DNA of 64,000 nt from Heterocephalus glaber (taxonomy: Eukaryota; Chordata; Mammalia; Rodentia; Bathyergidae), in assembly GCF_000247695.1 (NCBI RefSeq), contig NW_004624800.1, positions 9,027,929 to 9,091,928 on the forward strand, given 5' to 3'. This document shows positions 24,398 through 35,225 of the stretch, piece after piece. The position numbers and the translations under genes were made by a program. The stretch's first letter is position 1; every line of letters starts with the position of its first letter. The notes below the pieces were generated by a model, which was given only the letters and a program-made list of their open reading frames with translations, was not told where the DNA came from and did no database searches.

Positions 24398-24920
24398 TTC
24401 TTTTTTTTCCTTTTTTATTATTATATTGGTACATTTAAGGTATATAATATAATGACATTCATCATTGGAAATTTGCACCTTTACATAATTCACCTTGGAT
24501 CGTATTTTTCCCCCTTCCCCTGCCCTCCCTTTAACCCCTCCACCCCTCCCTATCTACAAAGGCTTTGTTTCCATTTTTTCATTTTCTCATATTAATTAGA
24601 TTCCTTTCTTTCCTTTCCCATACCCCTCCCATTTCCCCCTCCCCTTTGCCCCTTTTCTCCCTTTTTCACATTATCTATTATACCTTTTAGTCCTTATTTG
24701 TACTTTCAGTTTCTCACACCAGAGGAAACTATTTGGTATTTACATGTGTGTCCTATTTATTTCACTTAAGAGCATCGCCACAATGTGCATCCTTTTAGCT
24801 ATAAATGTCACTAGTTTCTCACTCTTTATGGCTGAGTAATACTCCATTTTATTTAAAAAAAAAACACACATTGTCTTTATCCAGTGTCCAGTTGTTAAAA
24901 CTTGGAAACAACCCAATTTC
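24398..24920 (-). mobile_element. L1 3' end, minus strand, with a possible tiny inverted tip
   Basis: A T-rich start at 24401 is followed, in reverse, by the same L1 3' end found at 32.6 kb (TTGGTACATTTAAGGTATATA...ATGACATTCATCATTGGAAA), a pyrimidine-rich 3' UTR, GTTTCTCACACCAGAGG and ORF2-end DNA (GGCTGAGTAATACTCCATTTT; TTTATCCAGTGTCCAGTTG). At about 24895 the sequence TTAAAACTTGGAAACAACCC matches the adjacent L1 segment in the opposite direction, suggesting a very short 5' inversion. The tip could be coincidence. Confidence 0.85.
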
Positions 24921-25254
24921 TATACTTCTGAATGAAGCACATCAACCTCTTTTATAACACAGAACAAATATTCACCCATTTTTCTTGTTTCCTTTACTCC
25001 AAATAATCAGTGAGTTTAGTAAAACCATCAGGTAGATGTCCTTATAGCTACGGAGAGGTTTTGAAAGAATAAAAATGAATTTTGGAGAAAATTGTCTGTG
25101 AAATGAAAATCATGCTTTTACATTTCAAAGATTTTTATATAGTTGCTTCAAATTCTTCACCTATGACTTTCTACAAATACTTTAAAAAATATTTTTCATC
25201 TGGCTGTTTAACTGTAAAAGTGTCTTTCTCGGCTCATTGTAATTCATAGCATAG

Positions 25255-25349
25255 TTTTTTTGGGGGGGGTGGGGCGGTACCGGGGATCGAAGTCGGGTCT
25301 TTGCGCTTGCGCAGCAGGCGGCGAAACCACTGAGCTAAATCCCCAGCCC
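25255..25349 (-). mobile_element. ID-type tRNA-derived SINE (TTTCG/GCTGCGC subfamily), CpG-rich copy
   Basis: In reverse it reads GGGCTGGGGATTTAGCTCAG, TGGTTTCGCCGCCTGCTGCG, CAAGCGCAAAGACCC, GACTTCGATCCCCGGTACCG. It keeps about eight CpG sites, more than any other ID here, which suggests a young insertion. The tail side (25260-25275) is a G-run on the plus strand (C-run in element orientation) next to Ts instead of a clean A-tail. A flanking duplication is only suggested (GCATAGTTTT versus GCAACACAGTTTT). Confidence 0.93.
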
Positions 25350-26292
25350 CTGCAACACAGTTTTGAAAAGCATCTAAATGCAGTTTACTAGACTAATGAG
25401 AACTGCTAAATTTATTTAAGCAGAGACTAATATAAAGCTTGCATTGCCAATCTCAGTAGTTAATAAGATGAATTATTTTTTAGAAAGTTCTATGCATTTC
25501 CATAGCAAAGATAGTCTCAAAGTCCTTAAATGTTATTTATTTTATTTGTTAAATTTTTCGATGGAGCTTCCTGAAGAATAATTTGTATGTTTTGAAGAGC
25601 CATTACACAATTTTATCAGCAGTAATATTTATGTAGCCTAGTGGACACTGATAGAGTTTTCCAAAAAAAATCAGAAAGAAAATTTTTCTATTTTCTATTT
25701 TCAAGAAAAATTCCTTATCAAAAAGTAAGTATAAATGAATAGAATAGGAAAATATTCAGAAAGAGGGGTAGGTTCCCACTTTCTTACTTTCTCCCTTTAA
25801 CTGACATATGCCTAAAAATTATTTCATCATTTCATCTCTCCGAGAAGGTTAGCTCCACCCTCTCTATGTACCGTTCTTACTGGGTTTCTCTCTGATTGTA
25901 CCAAACTCTGAAATGGAAAGGCTACAAACAGTTGAAAGTCTAGGTGACACCCATCTGTTCTCAATTATATTCTCCTGGCTTCTGTATCCCATTCTCTCAG
26001 TCTGCCCTTTATTTCATATATTGGATTGTTGCTAGTCCCTAACAAGTGTAAGCTGAGAACATCTTACTTCAGATGTCCAGAAAACTCTCTTGATGTTTAC
26101 AAAACATCCACAAAGACAACGTGCAGGAATCCAACCATAATTCTTCTATTAACAACATGGAAATCCCAAGGAAATTACTGTCCTGGTGAAAAAAACTTGA
26201 TCAGAGAAGGATGGAGGTAGAAGTTATTTAGTTGACAAATATTTGTATAACCTTAGAGACACAATGTAGGATTCTGAGCCTCATCAAATAAT
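25350..26292. other. Unassigned DNA
   Basis: No gene or transposon recognised. A 64-codon frame at 26026-26220 shows no recognisable feature. Confidence 0.45.
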
Positions 26293-26445
26293 AATTCATT
26301 TAATTTCTCATAAAACTCTATAATGTAGGTACCATTAGCACCAAGTTATAAACGAAGAACGCATCACAGAACATTTAAATGCCTTGCCCAATGTCACATA
26401 TCTGGTAAGAGGCACAATTAGGATTTCAAATTAAATGGTCTTTCT
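26293..26445 (-). mobile_element. MIR relic, minus strand
   Basis: The order TTCATTTAATTTCTCATAAAA, CTATAATGTAGGTACCATTA, GAACATTTAAATGCCTTGCCC, AATGTCACATATCTGGTAAG and AGGCACAATTAGGATTTCAAA is the reverse-strand MIR pattern (Ile-tRNA-derived ancient SINE). It is well diverged. Confidence 0.8.
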
Positions 26446-28720
26446 CTAGGATACATGGTCATCACATTGAGCAAAAAGCTAATGTCTTTTGATTACTGCT
26501 GTAATATCATTTTGATACTGTTTCAATTAGATCCCTACTCTTCTCTCGTGTGTTTGTTTTTGAATTTGAAAATAAAACATATTAGTCCTGATATTCTCCA
26601 TTGGCAAAATCAAGTCAGTGATCAAAGGATGTCATAATGTGAAAGAGCTCAAGTCTCAAGTTGTGACATGTTAGCAGTTGACTCAATGACAACAAATTAT
26701 GGTCCAGTCCTGGTTATTATGGGGAGTAAATGTATAAGAGCATAGATAACAGGAAATTAGAGCTATTTTCACACTTGTATTTGAAATTAATAACATATAC
26801 ATATACATATATATATATATATATAAATGCAATGAGAAATGACTCCAATGAAGAATAATGTTGGTACCATTTGTCACTATTATGTATATAAAATAATGAA
26901 ACATATGAAACAATTAACTGGAAAAATTGACATGCACTTTTTATGTTGAATATGGAATTTTTATAATGTTAAAGGTAAAGCAGTTGCTACGATGACCAAA
27001 GTATTTTCAAAAGTCCTTGGTAACTGACCAAAAATAAAGAAAAAAACAAAATTAGAGATGGTTTCAGTGACAATATTGCCAATCTTACATTTTTCCAGAG
27101 AAGTTGACACTAATTGGTTTAATGAAAAAAACATCACTTCTAGTTATACAATTCTCACTTAACAATTTGCCTCATTTTTAGTTAAGTAATTCACAGAAAT
27201 ACGATATATAACCCTTCTACTAATACTTTGATATTCAAATAAAAGGCACTACTAAACAGTAATTAAGTGTATTGCACCATTACCTTTTACTATTAGCTGT
27301 AGGTAATTTGAGACCATTTTTGCAGTACAGAGAAATATGCTTAGTTAAAAAGCAAAATCATTATAAGACTGATTGGTCTCAATGTTTTTTATGCCAAAAT
27401 TTAATATTTTTTATTCTCATTCAAGAAGTCAGCATTCTCAAAAAACACAGTAAGTTCAACATATTCACTAGCATAACATATTTTTAAGTTACCTGAAAAG
27501 GAAAGAGAATGTGTTTTCTTGTTCAAGAAAAACAAGAATTGCAGAAAGTTTCTACATAATTTAAAAACAGCTTACATTCATAACTGCAAGTTCCGTAAGT
27601 GTTGATTATTCAGTAGGAAACAAATGCTTAGCTAAAATTGAAGGCTAAAACAAATTCTGTATGAAAGTGTCTCCCATTCCAGGCTGACCCCTTATGGTGA
27701 TTTTTAAATTTATTCATAATATCAAGATGTGACCCAAATTGTAGTCCCAAGCTCCTTTTGGAAAGGAGGATCTCAAATGATCCTCAGAAGATGTTATTGC
27801 AAATAGAGTGGAAAATGGCTGCAGAGGCTTCTTTATTAAGGATGTGAGTCACAAAAGTCAATTTCAATATTATTTCTTCTCCTAACACATAAAAAGTGAA
27901 AATGGAAGCAACTTAGAATGAACAACTTGCTTTTTTGTAAAAAATTTTCAGGGAGTCTGACAGGAAGAAAGGGAATAAGTTGCAATTAGTCAAATAATTT
28001 AAGAAAGTAATGGATTTTAAATTCTCATCTTCACTTTAAGATTGTCCCTTCAGCTTCTGGAGATCAATCCTTCCACACTATCTCTAGAATCAGAGTTTGA
28101 ATGTAGATGCACTATTATGGTGAGAATATAAGTAGATAGCCTAGGCTTTTTCCCCATTTCACTCACCGATAATCACTTTCAGAATCATATACTTAATGGC
28201 CTGTCTAGCACATTCTGGAGAAGCCAACTCATCTCAAAGTATTTCTTTCTCTCTCTCTTCTCTCTGCTCTCCTCTCTCCTCTCTCCCCTCTCCTCACCTC
28301 TCTTCTTCTTTCTCACCCCTTTCATGATTTCCCTAAAAGAATTACTTTAGTGATAGTGACACTATATTTTCATCTTTGGAACATTTGCCATATTTGAGTC
28401 CTGTATTTTATACCACTTGACTGAGGAATATTTTTGAAACAATATTAAACAAAAATTTACAGCTGTTCATATCATTTGTGTAATCATAATTTAACAGCTT
28501 GAAATCATATGGCCTTAGACAAAATATTAACTTTATGACCTATAAATTGATTTGCACAAAGCTATATACTTTGTTGTGCCTGTTTCTTTTTATTAAAAAA
28601 TGACAGCTACAGCTACTTCAAATAGCTCTTATGATGAAAATGCGATAATATGTAAAACACAATAGCATTGTAGAAGGTGATTACTGTTGATCTTTTTGTT
28701 AATCATCAACATCATTGAAG
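26446..28720. other. Unassigned DNA with an AT repeat and a pyrimidine tract
   Basis: A (TA)n microsatellite lies at about 26796-26824. A TC-rich tract of about 80 bp lies at 28240-28322. The rest shows no gene or recognisable transposon. Short frames at 26455-26637 and 27272-27487 carry no known motif. Confidence 0.5.
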
Positions 28721-28835
28721 GAAGTAGTTCTTAACCTCGGTTATATGTTAGAATTACCTTGGGAGCTTTTCAAAAGGCAGCATTTCAAACCAATTAAGCC
28801 AAAATTTTGAGATGAGACCAAAATATCAGTAGTTT
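28721..28835 (+). mobile_element. MER5-type hAT-Charlie MITE relic
   Basis: GTAGTTCTTAACCTCGGTTA, TGTTAGAATTACCTTGGGAG, CTTTTCAAAAGGCAGCATTTC and ACCAATTAAGCCAAAATTTTGA follow the well-known MER5A/B consensus order (GTGGTTCTCAACC.., ATTAGAATCACCTGGGGAGC.., ACCAATTAAATCAGAATCT..). It is a short non-autonomous DNA transposon with no coding capacity. The far terminal inverted repeat is not recognisable. Confidence 0.85.
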
Positions 28836-29479
28836 CTAATCTCATGAACAGGAATGTAAAATTTATTTTCATGTCACTTCACTGTCATCTACAGATATTA
28901 TTGTTATGTGTCTTTACTATACCTATATCTAAAGTTATTGTTCACCTGTTGTTGCCCACATTGTCCTCCACATTGTTCTCTTATCAATATTCATAAAGCA
29001 CTTCCTATCTAAGTACTAAGCTGAGTCTGCGAGATAGTTATATTAAAACAAATGAGAAACATGCCCTCTGAGTGGGAAAGGCAGAAAATTACCAGAATGT
29101 CCATGGAAGGCTGGCATTTCCCTGCTTCTCTTCACCTGGAACTTGTTGGAAGAGAAAGATCTTAGACTACCTCTTCCCTCACGATGCACCTAGGCTGACA
29201 GAATCAAAATCTGCACTTTACATTATTCACAATCCAACTCTTAAAATTATCATCTCATAGAAAACGTTTCTTTGATAGTCCTTACACTAATTATTGTAAA
29301 GTACATCTTAGATATTGTTTAAACATTTTGGTGTGTACAATTAAGGGTAAAGTCTCCTCCACACTTTTACCTTGACCAACTGAGCAGATGGAGGTAATAC
29401 TTACTGAGATGTAGAAGATGACATAGAGAAAGTTGACTGGATGTTTGTAGAGAGTCAAAGGTGATGATTAGGAGGAGCT

Positions 29480-29965
29480 AGTTATCCTTTGAACATAGTC
29501 AACTTTAATATTTCTGATTCTTGTTCTAGCATATAGAGGAACTACTAGGCATACAGTCCTGTGTTTCAAGAGACCAGGAGTAACATTAGCATCAGGGATA
29601 TGGCTTTGTAGTTATCAAAATATAGGTCATAGGTAAAGGTATATGATACATTTGAAGGACAAAATAATAAGAATGAAAGTAGTCTAACCTTAGGTACTTA
29701 GGCATGTAGTTGGGAGGATGAAACAGCAGTGGATTATGGGAAGTCAGGCAACTGGAATGGAAGGATATGAGAAATGTACAGAGCTGTCGAGTCTAAGATG
29801 GGAGAAGGATTCTAGGAGACAAAGCCACACAGTATTAAATGATACAAAGGAAGATAGTAAGTCAATAGTATCTGTTGGCTTTAACAACTGGTGACATCAA
29901 TAAAAGAAGTCTTAGTGAGAAGTCCATAACCCAAAATGGAATAGATGTTAGACTGAGTAGAAAGG
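29480..29965 (-). mobile_element. Probable L2 (CR1-clade LINE) relic, minus strand
   Basis: The plus strand reads CAAAGGAAGATAGTAAGTC, then TCTGTTGGCTTTAACAACTG and GTGACATCAATAAAAGAAG. This parallels, on the reverse strand, the L2 segment just before the reverse-transcriptase block (the 'ggtcattggtgacc' / 'aatccaatgg' region). Divergence is high and the call depends on remembered consensus order. No frame survives. Confidence 0.5.
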
Positions 29966-30004
29966 TCAGCAGGTTCCCACTAGAATTTCATAGCCCTGTT
30001 GATG

Positions 30005-30418
30005 TCTGCCTTAGTCTGTTTGCACTGCTATAACTAAACACCCGAGATTGGGTAATTTATAAAGAACAGCAGTTTATTTTCTTGCAGTTCTGGGAAGTTC
30101 TGGGAAGTTCTGGGAGGCTGTTAAGCATACAAGGCACCAGCAAGTTTGGGACCTGGTCAGGTCTTAGTCTCTGCTTCCAAGATGAGGCCAGTGTGAACAC
30201 TGCACCCTCTGACAGGGACATGCAAGCTGTCCTCACAGAAGAAAAGACAGAAGGGCAAGCAGGCCCAGGTACATCCCTTGAGATCATTCACAAGGCTCAC
30301 ATTCATGAGCTTGGGGATTGCATGACTGAACTCTTTCAAATAATATTACTTTAATTCTTAGGTTCCAATGTATATAGATTTTGAGAGGAAACATATGTTC
30401 CAACCATGATAATCTGCC
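30005..30418 (-). mobile_element. ERVL-MaLR-like solo LTR, minus strand, with 6-bp TSD
   Basis: The left end TTAGTCTGTTTGCACTGCTA, ACACCCGAGATTGGGTAATTT, ATAAAGAACAGCAGTTTATTT and the right end ACATATGTTCCAACCATGATAA are the reverse of MaLR-type LTR ends (a TG.TATGGTT start and an ...ACCCAGTCT..AATAGCAG..AC end). TCTGCC flanks both sides (30005-30010 and 30413-30418), as expected of an integrase-made duplication. It holds a triplicated AGTTCTGGGA at about 30087-30116. There is no internal retroviral sequence. Confidence 0.78.
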
Positions 30419-30649
30419 CAAATTAGTCATAACAAAAACACAGAAGTATGTGGACTATTTCCCTTTTAAAATCATAAATAATATTAAATAATAGCAATAA
30501 GTACAGATGAAATAAGTAAAAAATAAAATAAACAAGCCAACATAGATGTCTCTCATAAGAAGTTTTGCTATATAGGGGGCAAAAATTGAGGTACAGCAGA
30601 AAACGCTTATATGTCAAGTAAAGTTTTTTTTTAAAATTGCTTTTTGGTG

Positions 30650-30853
30650 TACAGTAAGTCCCTGACTTACAAATATTCAAGTTGTGAACTTTCACAGATA
30701 GGAACCAACCTTGCATTAGAAATATTCATAGATCCAAACAAATTGAGGAAGTAGCTCACTTGTCTGCTGGGTATTGTCACAGTTATGCTGCTGTGTGCTT
30801 ACTGAACAGACTGGAGGTACACAGTAGCACAGTGCAGTCAGGGACTTACTGTA
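30650..30853. mobile_element. Tigger/pogo-type MITE with TA target duplication
   Basis: The element spans 30652-30851. The left end CAGTAAGTCCCTGACT and the right end AGTCAGGGACTTACTG are perfect 16-bp inverted repeats, and a TA dinucleotide lies immediately outside each. CAG...CTG termini and a TA duplication are the signature of Tigger/pogo transposons. At 200 bp it has no transposase gene and depended on another element for movement. Confidence 0.92.
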
Positions 30854-30871
30854 TTTTTGTGTACGTGTTTC

Positions 30872-30964
30872 TTTACATTGTATATTTGTGCCAAAAGTGT
30901 ATAATTTCAAATTGGGGGTTTACATTGTATGTTTGTGCCAAAAGTGTATAGTTTCAAATGGAGG
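30872..30964. repeat. Tandem duplication of a 47-bp unit
   Basis: TTTACATTGTATATTTGTGC starts at 30872 and a near-identical copy starts at 30919. Both contain CCAAAAGTGTATA..TTTCAAAT. The unit is not a known transposon. It sits between the Tigger MITE and an L1, and the second AAAAGTGTATA appears to be that L1's left target duplication. Confidence 0.88.
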
Positions 30965-31027
30965 TTGTGATACTCCTTGTCATGTCCCTATTACCAACTT
31001 GAAACTATACTACAAAGCTCCTGTGAT

Positions 31028-31153
31028 AAAAACAGCATGGTTGGGCTGGGGATTTAGCTTAGTGGTTTCGCTGCCTGCTGCACAAGTGCAAGGACCTGAG
31101 TTCAATCCCTGGTACCAAAAACCAAACAAACAAACAAGAAAAACCAGCATGGT
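31028..31153 (+). mobile_element. ID-type tRNA-derived SINE nested in L1, with TSD
   Basis: The copy reads TGGGCTGGGGATTTAGCTTA, GTGGTTTCGCTGCCTGCTGC, ACAAGTGCAAGGACC, GAGTTCAATCCCTGGTACC and a CAAA-rich tail. AAAAACAGCATGGT precedes it (31028-31041) and AAAAACCAGCATGGT follows it (31139-31153). The duplicated bases belong to the L1 ORF2, so the ID is younger than the L1. Confidence 0.96.
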
Positions 31154-32180
31154 ACTGGCAAAGAAACAGACCTGAGGACCAGTGGAACAGATCAGAAGAT
31201 GCAGAAACAACTCCAGACACATTCAGCCACCTCATGTTTGACAAAGGAGTCAAACATTCTCACTGGAGGAAAGATAGCCTCTTTAATAAATGGTGCTGAA
31301 AAAATTGAGTTTCAATTTGCCAAAGACTAAAACTACAACTATATCTCTCACCATGCACTAAACTATAATCAAAATGGATTAAAGATCTCAATATTAAAAC
31401 AGAAATGCTGAACCAGCTGGAACAAATGTTAGGTAGAACTCTTGAAGATATTGGGGTAGGAAAAGATTTTATGAACAGAATCTCAGTTCCCCATGAATTA
31501 GCACAAACAATCAAAAAGTGGGATCTCTTCTTATTAAAAAGCTTCTGCGTAGCAAGAGAAACAACCAACAGTGTGAAGAGACAACCCATTATCTGGGAAA
31601 AAATTTTTACCTGCTGTTCCTCAGACAAAGATCTATTATCTAGAATCTATAAAGAGCTTAAAAAAATCAGACCTCCCAAATTTAAAGACCCAATCCAAAA
31701 ATGAGCTTCTGAAATGAACAGACATTTCTCATACAACGAAGTAGAAATAGCAAATAAACATATGAAAAAATGTTCAACATCACTGGTCATCTGAGAGATG
31801 CAAATGAAAACAATGCTGAGATTCCACCTCACCCCAGAAAGAATGGCTGCTATCATGAAATCAACCAATAACAAATGCTGGCAGGGCTTGGGGAAAGAGG
31901 AACACTGCTCCACTTCTGGTGGGAATGTGGACTGGTGCAACCACTGTGGAAAGCAGTATGGAGATACCTCAAAGAACTAGGACTGGAAGTCCCATTTGAC
32001 CCAGGTATTCCCCTGTTGGGTATCTTCCCTAAAGAATTAAAAGAATCATACCACAGTGATATATGGGCACCAATGTTCATAGCAGCACAATTTTTAATAG
32101 CTAAAACTTGGAATCAGCCCAAATGCCCATCAACTGGAGACTGGATAAAGAAAATGTGGGGTTTTTTTTTATAAAATGGA
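31154..32180 (+). pseudogene. L1 ORF2p C-terminal pseudogene, nonsense and frameshift
   Basis: Translated pieces read like the L1 ORF2 C-terminus. One frame (from 31405) includes TIKKWDLFLLKSFCVARETT and VKRQPIIWEKIFTCCSSDKD. It stops at 31702-31704 where a TGG-to-TGA change is the likely cause, just before the segment corresponding to [10 protein letters not shown] second frame (31875-32174) carries [30 protein letters not shown] and WIKKMW, the Cys/Trp-rich C-terminal region. The break between frames lies near 31860-31880. There is no endonuclease or complete reverse transcriptase. Confidence 0.85.
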
Positions 32181-32641
32181 GTAATACTCAGCCATAAAAA
32201 ATGACAAACAAGACATTTATAGCTAAATGGATGCACAGTGAGGCCATGCTCCTAAGTGAAATAAATAGGACGCATAAATGTAAATACTGAATAATTTCTC
32301 TAGTGTGAGAAACTGAAAGTGTAAATAAGGACTAAAAGGTATAATAGATAATATGAAATAGGAGGAAGAGGTCAAAGGGGAAGGAAGTGGGAGGGGTAGG
32401 GGAAAGAAAAGAAAGAAGTGGAATTAATATGAGAAAATGAAAAAATGGAAACAAAGTGTTTGTTAATAGGGAGGGATGGAGGGGTTGAAAGGAGGGCAGG
32501 GTAATGGGGAAAAACTAAGAACCAAGAGAGATTATGTAAAGGTGCAAATTTCCAATGATGAATGTCATTATATTGTAGACCTAAAATGTACCTATAAAAT
32601 TAATTAAAAAAATAAAAAATTATTGAGAAAAAAAGTGTATA

Positions 32642-34714
32642 AGGCTCACTCTGTCAGATGAATACACCTTTCTAACATTCTTCCAAAATGGAATGAATTC
32701 ATAGTTGGGAGACTTACTGTGTTTCTTTCTTTGTTTTGAAGGAGATATTGCATGCTGTACCCTGGAAAGAATGATTATATAGCAAAGAAGAGTGAGGGAG
32801 AAAGAAAATGCTGGTAAAGAGTAGATTAAAGCTCTAAAACTCCAAGAGGAAAGGCATTTGGAGTGTATGTGTAGCAAGTGAACTTATAAAGAGAAGAAGC
32901 AATCATTTTTCCCCTCCCATTTTATCCAAGGTAAAAAGGAAAGAGTATGTATAGATGTCCTTCAGATTTTAAATTAGGATGTGGAGAGATGATGGTAATT
33001 GTCTCTTAGAGTTTCAATTGTTTATATTGCAATTTCAGAAAAGAAACTGACGGAGAGTGGGAATCACATCTTTTTGGAAGAGGTAGCAAGATTTCTTGAC
33101 AATGTTCAGTGTGGACTTAGGCATAGTAGCTCATGCTATTAAAGTAAACCCAATGATCCAGGTGGTTGACTTTCTTCAATAAAATACATCTGTAGAGTAA
33201 AGGGAAACAGAAGGTAAGGAGAGGGATTTAACCTTCTAGAGATTTCTATAAGTAATGAAAGGTGCTGTAAGAGGTGCTTGTGGGTGTCTCACCAGAGAAA
33301 CTTATATAATATTATCCAGATGTGTCTATTAGGTTACAAATAAAATAAGAACAAACACTTATTTATATACTAAAATAAATGTAAATGAGTTAACATAAGT
33401 GGGAAAAATTTGTTCATTTCATCGTTCAGTTTGCTTTCTAAAAGCAATCATAGTTTTCCAAGAATACATGCCAACAACATAACAATATTTACTTGGAGAA
33501 ACTATAAACTGTAGTAATAAACTGGTTAAAATGTGAAGACTAGGAACTATTAGATTCTTTGTGCCTACATCTTTTCTTGATTATTCCATAAGACTGTGGT
33601 TCTACCCAGCCTCTCATTAGACATAAGTCACACCACGTTCAACAAAAGATACACTCTCATCCTTGCTCCAGCAGGGCTGATGCTGGAGCCTGGTGTGAGG
33701 CTTCTGCTGGAAGAAGACAACGGTGACTGTGCGTGTCTGGAGATGACTTTGGCATGGATTCTGGTTGGCGTCCACATTCTTACTACATGAATGAAGTGTA
33801 ATGCACAGGAAAAAGACAAAAATTTCCTTTGAGCAGGGGAAATAAATTCAGTGATTGAAATCATTGCTATGGGACACTGTGGTAATAGAGAAGTCATTAA
33901 TTCATTAATATATTATTTTTAAAAAAGTCAAGCAAGGGAAATTACATGTTTTGGGAAGTTTTTAAAATGTTTTTAATGAATACATAGTGAAGTTTCAAAA
34001 GTAAAATTGGATGTATTTTTAAATGCAATACTAACAAATTGAGGTCTTGATCCTTCTCTCTGGGGCTGAAATAACATCTGAAATGACCACTTGGAATACT
34101 TTCCCCAGGACCAGATACTTTTAACTAGCATACATGTATCAATATCTGAAAATAAAACTTCCCTAGAGTTAAAAAAAGCTCTGAAGTTCAACACTCACAT
34201 ACTCAGTTCTACATTGTATTCACAGCATTAGAATATTGTTGAAAAGACCTTTAAAATAAACCACAGCCATATGTATTGAATTCTTAACTACTTCAATCTG
34301 CATGAAGAGGACAGCTCACAAATAGATTTGATCATATGCTTCTGTTTGATCATTTTCATATGCTTTTGCAAAAGCTAAAACCCATTATTTAATTTCGCAC
34401 ATCCCCTCTCACCCCGGTGAGCAGCCTAGAATCTCTGCTTTTATGGTAAGAATCAATTAGAAAGGTTAGGGACACACCACACTCCAGCATCTCACTTCCT
34501 CAGCCACATCAAAGACCCCTTCTAAGGGCAGGCTCTGCCTTTAAATCTTTCTTCACAGCTAAAGTGAATTTTTAATGATAATGTGGTCTCTTGTGAATAT
34601 CTTTCTTATTATCTTCTTCTCTTAACTTGCATAGTGTATTTGTATAACTATGAGACAAATTTGATCTTTTAACCGCAAAGAAATACAGTAGATTCAGTAA
34701 GAAGACATTATGTG
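32642..34714. other. Unassigned DNA
   Basis: No gene recognised. A short phrase at about 33110-33180 (GGCATAGTAGCTCATGC) faintly recalls a B1 start but does not continue convincingly. Overlapping frames at 33596-33897 on opposite strands have no recognisable content. Confidence 0.45.
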
Positions 34715-34830
34715 CAGTGGTACCTCAACTCACAAATGCTTTTGTTTGGAAACAATTTGGTTTCCAAACAGAGCGTTTGGCAAAATTTTGTTGGTGTTTG
34801 TGAACTTCGCATCGGGTGACTAACACAACC
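34715..34830. mobile_element. Possible DNA-transposon terminus
   Basis: CAGTGGTACCTCAACTCACA, followed by phrases like GTTTGGAAACAATTTGG and TTTGTGAACTTCGCATCG, resembles a mammalian cut-and-paste element whose ends read CAGTGGTACCTCGG with TTCGTGAACTT-like internal repeats. The opposite terminus was not found, so the type and extent are uncertain. Confidence 0.4.
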
Positions 34831-35053
34831 ACAGACACTTTTCCCACACAAACATGAACATGGCCATCTTGTCCAGAATCGTGGAACGGAGTAAGTTCTT
34901 GAAGCAAGGCATCATTGTATTTCTATTAATTACTCAGATTGCTAATATTTGTGAGTTTCTAGTCGTAAAATATGCGTACTTCACAAACGTTTCAAATTTG
35001 AAAGCTGTTATATATTTAACGTTATACTTCTTTTTGTTTTTAACTTTGAACAT

Positions 35054-35219
35054 TTTAAGTCATTTTTAAAACACGGGACAAGGTCTTGCTATTAGTTCAG
35101 GCTGGCCTTGAAATCACTATGTAGTCTTGCCTGGCCTCGAACTCGCAGCTATTCTCCTGCCTCAGACTCCCGAGTGCTAGGATTCCAAGAGTGCATCACC
35201 ACACCCGGCCTTTAAGTCA
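35054..35219 (-). mobile_element. B1 SINE with TSD
   Basis: In reverse it reads GGCCGGGTGTGGTGATGCAC, TCCTAGCACTCGGGAGTCTG, AGGCAGGAGAATAGC, GCGAGTTCGAGGCCAGGC, AAGACTACATAGTG, then ATTTCAAGGCCAGCCTGAAC and CAAGACCTTGTCCC. This is 7SL-derived B1, including the internal duplicated part typical of mature B1 rather than proto-B1. TTTAAGTCA at 35054-35062 and 35211-35219 is a likely TSD. B1 is specific to rodents among mammals, which supports the rodent call. Confidence 0.9.
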
Positions 35220-35225
35220 AATATT

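Larger units (their letters stand above)
30951..32641 (+). mobile_element. 5'-truncated L1 with nested ID SINE
   Basis: The element runs from an ORF2 segment (TGAAACTATACTACAAAGCTC, then AACAGCATGGT) through the ORF2 C-terminus. It continues into a purine-rich 3' UTR and the end TTTCCAATGATGAATGTCAT...ACCTATAAAATTAATT with an A-rich tail. AAAAGTGTATA at 30940-30950 and 32631-32641 is a plausible TSD. An ID SINE interrupts it at 31042-31138. This is the longest L1 copy in the window, but it is coding-dead. Confidence 0.92.

Noticed and set aside
31405..32174. Host genes for the L1-region frames
   Set aside because: Both frames are parts of one disrupted L1 ORF2, separated by a nonsense change and a frameshift.
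33110..33180. B1 SINE start (GGCATAGTAGCTCATGC)
   Set aside because: Only a short phrase matches; the expected downstream B1 blocks are missing.
34854..35069. 71-codon frame with a hydrophobic C-terminal half
   Set aside because: It lies in AT-rich DNA beside B1 SINEs and a DNA-transposon remnant; hydrophobicity reflects T-rich codons.
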